Assembly (NCBI GenBank): GCA_015486815.1
Contig: WFQY01000206.1
Span: forward strand, 1 to 6,882
Length of the DNA stretch: 6,882 bases
Reading direction: 5' to 3'
Source of the DNA: Phycisphaerae bacterium
Lineage (GTDB): Bacteria; Planctomycetota; Phycisphaerae; JAAYCJ01
Positions within the stretch are counted from its first letter, which is position 1, and each line of letters begins with the position of its first letter. Shown one piece after another: positions 1 through 5,419 of the stretch. The notes under the pieces are model-generated. The model was not told the origin of the DNA and searched no databases. It saw only the letters and a list, made by a program, of their open reading frames with translations. Position numbers and translations under genes: made by a program.

Positions 1-708
1 ACCGAAAAGAAACAAGATGCAGAACGTATCGCGCCGGAAATGAGAAAGTTTATCCCTGTCGAACCCAAGAAGGCTCTTACGAAAAAGATACCTGCTTCCG
101 CACCGACAAACGTCAGTCCCTCTCGGTTGCCTGTAAATCAGCCGACAAAACTTGCACAAGACATTTCTGTCAAACCTGTGAAACGCGATATTATCGGAAC
201 GCATCTGGTTGCGCCGGGTGAGACCCTCGTCGGAATATGCAAAAAATATTATCCCGGTAAGGCATATAAAATGATAAAAAAGGTAATGGCGTTTAATGGT
301 ATCTCACGTCCGGAACGGCTTCGAGCGGGACAGAAAATAAAATTGCCTGCGGATAATGGTTGCAAACTGGCAGAGACGAACGTTGCTAATGTACCGAGTA
401 AAGGTACTGCGCTTCTTGTGCCTGTGAAAAATTCGACCATAGCTGCTGTCGTTAATCTCAAACCTGTAAAGGTAACACTATCGAGAAAGAATAAGCCAGC
501 TGTGAGGTTCAAAACATATACCGTCAGAAACAATGATTCGCTTTGCAAAATAGCGAAAAAGTTTTACGGTACGGAACAAGCTTGGATAAAAATTTATAAT
601 CTCAATCGCGATATTCTTAGCAACCCCGACCGGTTACGTAGTGGCATCACACTGAAGCTGCCTGCATCGGAAGAGTTGGCTGCTGGCCCGAAGATGCTGG
701 AACAGTAG
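1..708 (+). CDS. LysM-domain protein, 5' end outside window
   Basis: The frame is open from base 1 to the TAG at 706-708. The ATG at 40 has no convincing ribosome binding site, so the real start is probably upstream and this is a partial gene. Two LysM modules are visible. The first is at about nt 199-348 (contains APGETLVGICKKYY, then ERLRAGQKIKLPA). The second is at about nt 514-663 (YTVRNNDSLCKIAKKFYG, then DRLRSGITLKLPA) and is the more canonical. Lysine/proline-rich linkers lie before and between them. LysM domains bind N-acetylglucosamine-containing glycans such as peptidoglycan, so a cell-envelope role is likely. No catalytic domain follows the second LysM; any enzyme or membrane segment would have to lie upstream of the window. 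The next gene starts one base after the stop, which suggests co-transcription and translational coupling. LysM assignment is firm; the exact role is unknown. Confidence 0.85.
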   Translation, partial: TEKKQDAERIAPEMRKFIPVEPKKALTKKIPASAPTNVSPSRLPVNQPTKLAQDISVKPVKRDIIGTHLVAPGETLVGICKKYYPGKAYKMIKKVMAFNGISRPERLRAGQKIKLPADNGCKLAETNVANVPSKGTALLVPVKNSTIAAVVNLKPVKVTLSRKNKPAVRFKTYTVRNNDSLCKIAKKFYGTEQAWIKIYNLNRDILSNPDRLRSGITLKLPASEELAAGPKMLEQ

Positions 709-709
709 A

Positions 710-943
710 ATGAACTTATTTCGGATATCAGCTATTGTCCTTATTCTCGCTGCTATAGCGGTAGGTGTGGTTTGTCTGCGAAGATATAACTGGAATTATG
801 CTTATCGTACCAATCGCATTTATGACGAATATCGGAAGGTTAAGCTACAATATATACGAAATCGGCTTGAATTGGCACGCAGAAAAAGCCCTCAACATCT
901 GCTGAGGACACTAAAAAATACGAAATTAGAGGCGAATAATTAA
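710..943 (+). CDS. Small bitopic membrane protein, FtsL/FtsB-like architecture
   Basis: This 77-residue protein has one hydrophobic segment (about residues 6-23, ISAIVLILAAIAVGVVCL). It is followed by RR and a charged, probably helical stretch (about 33-58) ending in KSPQHLLRTLKN. A short N-terminus, a single membrane helix, a short coiled-coil-like helix and then an SP motif is the layout of the divisome proteins FtsL and FtsB, in which a Ser-Pro or similar turn commonly follows the helix. The sequence is too short and divergent to call homology by eye, so no symbol is given. The ATG lies one base after the stop of the LysM gene, which suggests coupled translation and a shared envelope role. 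It is the last gene of the + strand operon: its TAA at 941-943 runs directly into a heptamer repeat array. An unrelated small membrane protein remains possible. Confidence 0.7.
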   Translation: MNLFRISAIVLILAAIAVGVVCLRRYNWNYAYRTNRIYDEYRKVKLQYIRNRLELARRKSPQHLLRTLKNTKLEANN

Positions 944-1034
944 GCTATTAGCTATTTAGCTATTAGTCCGTAGCTATTAGCTGAAGATAAGAGCTGTTAG
1001 CTGTTAGCCTGTTAGCTATGAGCTAAGAATTGAA
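943..1034. repeat. Heptanucleotide array, AGCTATT type
   Basis: About thirteen degenerate units, mostly 7 nt, run from the last base of the preceding stop codon. They include AGCTATT (943-949), AGCTATTT (950-957), AGCTATT (958-964 and 972-978), AGCTGTT (992-998 and 999-1005), AGCTATG (1014-1020) and AGCTAAG (1021-1027). A few units are 6 or 8 nt long. No reading frame or promoter is apparent in it. Confidence 0.8.
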
Positions 1035-1073
1035 GATAGTTAACTTTATTATATGGGATATTATTCGGGTAAT

Positions 1074-1105
1074 GGGGCGGTAAATTAAAATTAATTTACC
1101 GCCCC
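1074..1105. terminator. Perfect 15-bp inverted repeat between convergent genes
   Basis: GGGGCGGTAAATTAA (1074-1088) is followed after AA by its exact reverse complement (1091-1105). In RNA this would be a GC-rich stem base closed by an A/U-rich top. It lies between the convergent ends of the membrane-protein gene (943) and spoVG (1223), where a bidirectional terminator is expected. Neither side has a proper U-run, so a classic intrinsic terminator is not proven. A palindromic repeat element is the alternative. Confidence 0.55.
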
Positions 1106-1114
1106 TATGTTTAA

Positions 1115-1132
1115 CGGCCGGTACCGCGGCCG
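1115..1132. other. Nested GC-rich palindromes
   Basis: Two copies of CGGCCG (1115-1120 and 1127-1132) flank GTACCG, and a third palindrome, CGGTACCG, occupies 1119-1126. The CGGCCG copies could pair as a 6-bp stem with a 6-nt loop. The remaining spacer to 1222 holds only an 8-T run at about 1178-1185 and no recognisable feature. Confidence 0.4.
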
Positions 1133-1222
1133 GGATGTGAGCAGCATATTGTTCGCGTGCCTTTCAAGCAGAGAATTTTTTTTCGATTTTGTCAGATCTC
1201 CGCACTTTCAATTTACATCACA

Positions 1223-1639
1223 TTACGTTCCGTCGTCCATTTTCGGGGGAACGTAGCCTGGCGACTTTGCCTTCTCTTGTTCAGTGTGATAGGCATCAAG
1301 CACCGCCTTTTGTATTCTCTGACGACATTCGGCATTAATGGGGTGCGCAATGTCCGCGTGCAACTTAGCTCGTCCGGAATTATCCTTGGGAATTCTTCCT
1401 TCGGAGAGCTTACTGCCGCATTCGTTGCAGAATTTTGCGCGAAGATGATTCTTCGCACCGCATTTGGGACACTTTGCAGCGAGTTTCCGTGAAGGCATCG
1501 CAACGAAAGGACCGCTTGCACCCTCAATAACCTTAATATCGCGGACGACAAACTCTCCATCGAATGTGATGGTACAAAAGGCTTTGAGGCGTTCCGACTT
1601 AATGTCAACCAGTTTTACCTTGACCTCTGTTACGTCCAT
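1223..1639 (-). CDS. spoVG: SpoVG family regulator with inserted zinc ribbon
   Basis: This 138-residue protein matches SpoVG (septation regulator, nucleic-acid-binding). The N-terminal half has ITFDGEFVVRDIKVIEG (24-40) and GPFVAMPSRK (43-52). The C-terminal half has DIAHPINAECRQRIQKAVLDAYH (96-118). In ordinary SpoVG, about 95 residues long, AMPS is separated from DIAHPI by roughly ten residues. Here a longer insert carries CPKCG (57-61) and CNECG (71-75), a four-cysteine zinc ribbon. SpoVG binds DNA/RNA and affects cell division or developmental genes in Firmicutes; its target here is unknown. The start is supported by GAGGG (minus strand, 1651-1647) seven bases before the ATG. The gene lies 25 bp after ispE on the same strand and is presumably co-transcribed with it. 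The family call is very secure. Confidence 0.95.
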   Translation of the reverse strand: MDVTEVKVKLVDIKSERLKAFCTITFDGEFVVRDIKVIEGASGPFVAMPSRKLAAKCPKCGAKNHLRAKFCNECGSKLSEGRIPKDNSGRAKLHADIAHPINAECRQRIQKAVLDAYHTEQEKAKSPGYVPPKMDDGT

Positions 1640-1664
1640 AGCTGTACCCTCGATGAAATATAAA

Positions 1665-2651
1665 TTACCACGGGTTGTTTCTTACTACCCAGCAATCTAA
1701 ATCCGAATATGTATCGAGTATTTTTCTCAAAGCATCTACCGCTTGAGATTGTATATCAAAAAGAGCAAACATCGCAGAACCGCTTCCCGAAAGTCTGACC
1801 GGAACATTGAGAGTTTTTTCCAGTTCCTCACGAATTTCTCGCAGTTCACTGTTTACTCTAAACGCAGACGATTCGAGATCGTTACTGAGATACGGATAAA
1901 TTTCAGAGGGTTTTTTTTCTCGCAAATTTTGTGCGAGCTTTTTGGAGCGTCCGAAACCGACACTATCGCTTATTCGATAGTATTGATAGACCTCTTCCGT
2001 TGCCAGCGAAATATTCGGTTTGACTATCAAAGCCCAGAAGTTCCATTCGACATCTACCGGATTAACTATCTCACCTCTGCCCGAGCAAATAGCAATCGGT
2101 CCGGAGAGGAAAAATCCCACGTCGCTTCCGAGCATTGAAGCTAATTCCATCATCGACGCAGTCGGCTGATTCAGATTCCATAATTTATCTATCGCAATCA
2201 AAGTAGCTGCTGCGTTTGAGCTGCCACCCCCGAGTCCCGCCTGTGAAGGGATACGCTTAATCAATTCGACATCGATAAGCGGTTTTCTGCCTGTTACTCC
2301 GCTGAGCAATGAACAGGCGCGATAAACCAGATTTCGTGAATCCGTGGGAATACTCTCATCATCACAAACAAGTTTGAACTTTTTGTTCGATAGTTTGAAC
2401 AATAGCTCGTCGTATAGGGTTACTTTAGTCATCAGACTTTCGAACATATGATATCCATCGGGGCGTTTGGCACCGACGGATAATACCAGATTCAGCTTAG
2501 CTGGACTTCTGACACGAAGTCTGGCACCATCAATCCAAGTGATTTGTTCCTTTTGCTCGGTATGTAAATACGGACGCTCTCTGGCAACATCATCGGAGCT
2601 TAAATGTGTTTCAGATTTGTTCAATTTGCCTGTTAATTTAACTTTGTCCAT
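1665..2651 (-). CDS. ispE: 4-diphosphocytidyl-2-C-methyl-D-erythritol kinase
   Basis: IspE is a cytoplasmic GHMP kinase that phosphorylates CDP-methylerythritol with ATP in the MEP route to isoprenoid precursors. All three family motifs are visible: SPAKLNLVL (49-57, catalytic Lys52), the glycine-rich ATP loop PSQAGLGGGSSNAAA (135-149), and VRLSGSGSAMFALF (285-298). LGSDVGFFLSG (174-184) carries the catalytic aspartate at 177. RPDGYHMFESLM (63-74) is also typical. At 328 residues it is longer than the usual 280-300 because about 40 hydrophilic residues precede the part where most IspE proteins begin. The ATG at 2651 has no good Shine-Dalgarno, yet no in-frame ATG lies between it and the conserved core, so the extension is probably real. 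A strong promoter lies about 100 bp upstream, and spoVG follows 25 bp downstream. Confidence 0.96.
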   Translation of the reverse strand: MDKVKLTGKLNKSETHLSSDDVARERPYLHTEQKEQITWIDGARLRVRSPAKLNLVLSVGAKRPDGYHMFESLMTKVTLYDELLFKLSNKKFKLVCDDESIPTDSRNLVYRACSLLSGVTGRKPLIDVELIKRIPSQAGLGGGSSNAAATLIAIDKLWNLNQPTASMMELASMLGSDVGFFLSGPIAICSGRGEIVNPVDVEWNFWALIVKPNISLATEEVYQYYRISDSVGFGRSKKLAQNLREKKPSEIYPYLSNDLESSAFRVNSELREIREELEKTLNVPVRLSGSGSAMFALFDIQSQAVDALRKILDTYSDLDCWVVRNNPW

Positions 2652-2700
2652 AGTTTATATCTATCGGGGCAAAATCTTTTTCAAAATTGCCTTATCTTCT

Positions 2701-2729
2701 TTACGTTGTACTTCGCATACAGTTCCCCT
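2701..2729 (-). other. Possible five-codon leader ORF upstream of ispE
   Basis: On the minus strand AGGGG (2729-2725) sits six bases before an ATG (2718-2716), which opens a five-codon frame (MRSTT) ending in TAA at 2703-2701. The spacing is better than that of ispE itself. It could be a translated upstream ORF or simple chance; five codons give no coding statistics. Confidence 0.25.
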
Positions 2730-2755
2730 ATTGTTAATATTGATATGCAACCATC

Positions 2756-2783
2756 ATTATAACATACAATTAGATTTAGTCAA
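2756..2783 (-). promoter_or_regulatory. Sigma70-type promoter for ispE-spoVG
   Basis: On the minus strand TTGACT (2783-2778) is followed after 16 bases by a perfect TATAAT (2761-2756). Transcription would start near 2749, giving a leader of roughly 98 nt before the ispE ATG. The leader holds a tiny ORF with its own AGGGG site (see separate entry). No riboswitch was recognised in it. Confidence 0.7.
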
Positions 2784-2832
2784 CAAAATATATCTTAAAA
2801 AATAATCTATATTCTATAATGTTTCCGAATAC

Positions 2833-2861
2833 TTGACAGTGGGCTTGGTGCTTACGATAAT
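2833..2861 (+). promoter_or_regulatory. Sigma70-type promoter for the AGE-family epimerase
   Basis: TTGACA (2833-2838) is followed after 17 bases by GATAAT (2856-2861). Transcription would start near 2868, leaving a very short leader that carries the GGAG ribosome site (2871-2874). No operator-like dyad matching the one at the lacI-type promoter is seen here. Confidence 0.75.
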
Positions 2862-2884
2862 GTTTTTCGCGGAGTAAAATTTTT

Positions 2885-4039
2885 ATGCGTGCATATCTTG
2901 AGAAATACCAAACGGATTTGCTCGATTCGGTGATTCCGTTTTGGGCGAAATATTCGCTTGATCGGGAATTTGGCGGATATTTTACATGTCTCGATCGTGA
3001 TGGCAGTATTTACGATACCAAAAAATATATGTGGCTACAATCGCGGCAGGTGTGGATGTTCTCGCGATTGTATAATGAGCTTGAACGAAAGCAGGAATAT
3101 CTCGATATTGCTACGCTGGGGCTGAATTTTATCAGAAAGTTCGGCAAAGATTCGAAAGGGCGGGTGTATTTTTCCCTTACACGCGAAGGTCAGCCCTACT
3201 TTTATCAACGTAAGCCATATTCCGCTGTCTTTTATATGCTCGCATTGCTTGAATATTACAAAGCCAGTGGCGATAGGAGCTGTCTCGATGAATCGGTTGC
3301 GATGTTTCATAAGATAATCGAGTGGATAGAGCATCTCGAACTTTTGGGTAGGCCTAAACTTGCGGGTGCGCCGGCGATGAGCAATCTTGCTAATGTAATG
3401 GTGCTTGCGAGTATGGCTGCCGAGCTAATCCGTGTCGATAAGGAAAATTCTTTTTATATGCAGATTATGAAACAGGCTTCGGACGGAGCGGTCAGGCATT
3501 ATGATAGTGAACGGGGAATTTTACTCGAAAATATCCCGTTTGGCGGGTCGCAAACGGAAAATTGGCCTGAGCTGCGGTTTTTCAATCCGGGACATTCGAT
3601 TGAGACTGCGTGGTTTTGGCTTGAGATATTGAATTATGTGCCTGATGTTTCGCGTCAGCAGTTAGCATTGAATGTAATAGAAAATTCTCTCGAAATCGGC
3701 TGGGATGATGAATTCGGTGGGCTTTATTATTTTATGGATATCGAAGGTAAGCCTACACTTACGCTTGAATCGTCGATGAAGCTGTGGTGGCCTCACACCG
3801 AAACGATTTACGCACTGCTTCGAGCTTATAAGCTTACGGGCGATTCGAAGTGGCTTGGTTGGCTTGAAAAGGTTGACGATTATGCCTATTCGCATTTTGC
3901 TGACAGACAGTATGGTGAATGGTTCGGATATTGCGATAGGCGTGGAAATCTGACTCATAGCTGTAAAGGTGGCAGTTACAAGGGGTGCTTTCACGTTCCG
4001 CGTTTTTTGCTTATGAGCATTCAGTTGATAGGAGAGTGA
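2885..4039 (+). CDS. N-acylglucosamine 2-epimerase (AGE/RenBP) family protein
   Basis: This 384-residue protein is probably cytoplasmic, since it has no signal peptide. It has the features of the AGE superfamily, an (alpha/alpha)6-barrel of sugar 2-epimerases and isomerases. KKYMWLQSRQVWMFSRLY (46-63) closely resembles the RenBP-type N-acetylglucosamine 2-epimerase motif and supplies Arg54. NPGHSIETAWFW (234-245) carries His237, WWPHTETIYALL (301-312) carries His304, and KGGSYKGCFHVPR (361-373) carries His370. His237 and His370 correspond to the histidines used for proton transfer in this family. GGYFTCLDRDG (30-40) and EWFGYCDRRG (345-354) are also typical. Length is near the family norm of about 400. 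Likely substrates are N-acetylglucosamine/N-acetylmannosamine or a neutral sugar such as mannose or cellobiose; the sequence alone does not decide. GGAG lies ten bases before the ATG. A LacI-type gene follows 184 bp downstream but has its own promoter. Confidence 0.93.
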   Translation: MRAYLEKYQTDLLDSVIPFWAKYSLDREFGGYFTCLDRDGSIYDTKKYMWLQSRQVWMFSRLYNELERKQEYLDIATLGLNFIRKFGKDSKGRVYFSLTREGQPYFYQRKPYSAVFYMLALLEYYKASGDRSCLDESVAMFHKIIEWIEHLELLGRPKLAGAPAMSNLANVMVLASMAAELIRVDKENSFYMQIMKQASDGAVRHYDSERGILLENIPFGGSQTENWPELRFFNPGHSIETAWFWLEILNYVPDVSRQQLALNVIENSLEIGWDDEFGGLYYFMDIEGKPTLTLESSMKLWWPHTETIYALLRAYKLTGDSKWLGWLEKVDDYAYSHFADRQYGEWFGYCDRRGNLTHSCKGGSYKGCFHVPRFLLMSIQLIGE

Positions 4040-4105
4040 ATTCAACGTTTATAATCGACCTATTGTCTGCAGCTTGTTAGTCCTTATTATTCAAGACTTT
4101 ATGTT

Positions 4106-4140
4106 CGTTTTCAGAAAAACGTAAAAAAAGAAATTTTTTT
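4106..4140 (+). terminator. Weak hairpin and A/T tracts after the epimerase gene
   Basis: CGTTTT (4106-4111) and AAAACG (4116-4121) can form a 6-bp stem with a CAGA loop. It is followed by an A-run, then a run of seven T ending at 4140. The stem is weak for a terminator. The A- and T-tracts lie just upstream of the next -35 box and could equally act as an UP element or bent DNA. Confidence 0.35.
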
Positions 4141-4152
4141 GAGGGATTTTTC

Positions 4153-4181
4153 TTGACACAACTCACGTATACGTATACAAT
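4153..4181 (+). promoter_or_regulatory. Sigma70-type promoter of the LacI-family gene
   Basis: TTGACA (4153-4158) is followed after 17 bases by TACAAT (4176-4181). The expected start is near 4188, about 36 nt before the ATG. The -10 box overlaps operator 1, and the start site coincides with the left edge of operator 2, so a bound repressor would block it. Confidence 0.8.
4167..4178. promoter_or_regulatory. LacI-family operator-like dyad 1
   Basis: GTATACGTATAC is a perfect 12-bp palindrome with a central CG step, as is usual for LacI-family operators. It covers the end of the promoter spacer and the first bases of the -10 box. Binding by the product of the following gene is inferred from position. 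Confidence 0.7.
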
Positions 4182-4187
4182 AGGTTT

Positions 4188-4201
4188 CGTAAGCGTATAC
4201 G
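4188..4201. promoter_or_regulatory. LacI-family operator-like dyad 2
   Basis: CGTAAGCGTATACG matches dyad 1 at 10 of 12 core positions (GTAAGCGTATAC) and keeps the central CG. Its centre lies 22 bp from that of dyad 1, about two helical turns, so two dimers could bind on the same DNA face. It starts at the predicted +1 and ends nine bases before the Shine-Dalgarno. Confidence 0.6.
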
Positions 4202-4223
4202 GAGTAGATGGAGAAGAGTCATA

Positions 4224-5270
4224 ATGGCGGTTACTACCGTAACAATAGCGGAAATAGCTAAAACAACACAAGCTACCGTGAGCAGGGCACTTCGAGATGA
4301 CCCGTCAATTTCTCCTAAAACCAGACAACGAATTAAAAGACTCGCAGAAGAATTAGGATATAGGCCTAACTTGCTCGCACGCGGACTTGTCGGCGGTGAT
4401 ACCTATACAATAGGAATGATAACTACAGGCTTGGATGTGGAAGTGCATTCCGTGAAAATTACCGCATTCGAAGAATCCGCGAGAAATAAAGGATATCTTA
4501 CCATAACAGCATTTAATCCGAATGAGCCGGGGCTCGAAGATAAATTAATTATCCGGTTATTACAGAGAAGCGTTGACGGATTTGTCATATATCCGGCTGA
4601 GCACGGCGAACATAAAGAGCTGCGGGCGCTCGTGGAAAAGAATTTTCCCATAGTTACTTTTAATGGCGACGGTAGATTGGATTTTCAGACCAATGACGTA
4701 AGCTTGGATTATTATGAAGGCGGAAAAATTCAGATTGAACATCTGTCAGCTATCGGGCGAAAGCGGATAGCTTATATTTATCCTGTGTTTAGCTGTTATA
4801 CAATAGACCAACGTGTATCGGGAGCCAAAGAAGCTGCCCATAATGCGGGTGTGGATTTTGAGCTTATACAGATAGATACGGGAAATAGCGGCCAAAGAGT
4901 ACAAACAGAGCTGGCTTATGAGAAATTGAGAGAATTTTTTAGGAAAAATGCATCACGTTTCGACGCGATTGCCTGTCATAATGACTTATTTGCGTTGTCA
5001 GCTATTCGTGCATTACATCAGCTTGGGATAAAAGTTCCCGACTATATCGCTGTGATAGGGTTTGACAATATATCAGCTTCGGAATTTTCTATGTTGACAA
5101 TTTCTACGATTTCTCAGCCAGCCGAGCAGATGGGGCTTGTTGCCTTTCAAACCCTTGAAGCATTAGTAAAGGAAAAGAACTCGAGAGAATCCGAACACGA
5201 GTTTATTCGTGTTAAACTTAAACCGGAACTTGTCGTTCGCGAATCGACAGGAAGAATTGTTGATTGTTGA
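4224..5270 (+). CDS. LacI-family transcriptional regulator with shortened HTH
   Basis: The 348 residues show the LacI/GalR layout: an N-terminal HTH and hinge (about 6-55; TVSRALRDD, then ELGYRPNLLARGL), then a periplasmic-binding-protein-like effector domain. That domain starts at YTIGMI and includes NDVSLDYYEGGK, IACHNDLFALSAIRAL, VPDYIAVIGFDNI and a LTISTISQP segment. Such proteins are usually sugar-responsive repressors; the neighbouring AGE-family epimerase suggests a carbohydrate signal. The DNA-binding motif is odd: IAKTTQATVSRAL has only four residues between IAK and TVSRAL. The family norm, as in IAKxxGVSxxTVSRAL, has seven, so the usual Gly-Val-Ser turn seems to be missing. The frame is otherwise intact. 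GGAGAAGAG (4210-4218) supports the start. Two dyads over its promoter suggest autoregulation. The last four codons (IVDC) and the stop fall at or inside a heptamer repeat. Confidence 0.95.
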   Translation: MAVTTVTIAEIAKTTQATVSRALRDDPSISPKTRQRIKRLAEELGYRPNLLARGLVGGDTYTIGMITTGLDVEVHSVKITAFEESARNKGYLTITAFNPNEPGLEDKLIIRLLQRSVDGFVIYPAEHGEHKELRALVEKNFPIVTFNGDGRLDFQTNDVSLDYYEGGKIQIEHLSAIGRKRIAYIYPVFSCYTIDQRVSGAKEAAHNAGVDFELIQIDTGNSGQRVQTELAYEKLREFFRKNASRFDAIACHNDLFALSAIRALHQLGIKVPDYIAVIGFDNISASEFSMLTISTISQPAEQMGLVAFQTLEALVKEKNSRESEHEFIRVKLKPELVVRESTGRIVDC

Positions 5271-5325
5271 GCGGAGTCCGCCAACCGGCGGATTGGGGTT
5301 GAATGTTGAGTGGTGATTGGAAGAA
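5259..5325. repeat. Heptanucleotide array, GTTGATT type, interrupted by a hairpin
   Basis: Units GTTGATT (5259-5265) and GTTGAGC (5266-5272) overlap the end of the LacI-family gene. After a GC-rich hairpin the series resumes with GTTGAAT (5298-5304), GTTGAGT (5305-5311), GGTGATT (5312-5318) and GGAAGAA (5319-5325). The hairpin appears to sit inside the array. Confidence 0.65.
5275..5294 (+). terminator. GC-rich hairpin after the LacI-family gene
   Basis: AGTCCGCC (5275-5282) pairs with GGCGGATT (5287-5294) around an AACC loop, giving eight pairs with one G-U. A competing 4-bp stem, GCGG/CCGC (5271-5281), shares the left arm. No U-run follows, so it may be a Rho-independent terminator lacking a tail or a dispersed palindrome. 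It begins five bases after the stop codon. Confidence 0.4.
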
Positions 5326-5385
5326 GCTGACGTGGATGTGTAGTTTGTTGGCAAATTGTAAATTATAAATTGTAAATTGAAAATT
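5325..5385 (+). repeat. 61-bp dispersed element, copy 1 (hairpin plus AAATTGT array)
   Basis: The 3' 38 bases (5348-5385) are identical to 6592-6629, and the 23 bases before them align without gaps to 6569-6591. The 5' part can fold as a stem with a single bulged purine: AGCT, bulge G (5329), ACGT, loop GGAT, GTGT, AGTT. The 3' part is the heptamer series AAATTGT, AAATTAT, AAATTGT, AAATTGA, AAATT from 5353. It ends 34 bases before the PEP-CTERM gene. Confidence 0.8.
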
Positions 5386-5419
5386 CATTTGTCGCTTTTT
5401 TAATGAAAGGAGCAATGCG

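Noticed and set aside
40..42. ATG at 40 as the start of the LysM gene
   Set aside because: The frame is open back to base 1 and no ribosome site precedes this ATG, so the gene most likely begins upstream of the window.
943..1034. CRISPR-like repeats
   Set aside because: Units are only 7 nt, degenerate and contiguous, with no unique spacers.
1157..2138. Plus-strand open frames opposite spoVG and ispE
   Set aside because: They are antisense to two well-supported conserved genes and show no recognisable domain or start signal.
2661..2750. In-frame coding stretch upstream of ispE from a TTG
   Set aside because: It would start at the predicted transcription start without a ribosome site, and it ends in TAG, then TAA, before the ispE ATG.
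4174..4806. TATACAATAG occurring three times (4174, 4404, 4797)
   Set aside because: Two copies lie inside the regulator's coding sequence and encode Tyr-Thr-Ile, which is common in this family. There is no dyad and no spacing pattern, so coincidence is likely.
5348..5376. A promoter inside the 61-bp element (TTGGCA, 17 bp, TGTAAA)
   Set aside because: The -10 match is poor, and A/T-rich repeats give such matches easily.
5163..5415. Minus-strand open frames with FQFTIYNLQF-like products
   Set aside because: The peptide is a translation of the AAATTGT heptamer array on the other strand; the same peptide recurs at 6597-6629, which marks it as repeat-derived.
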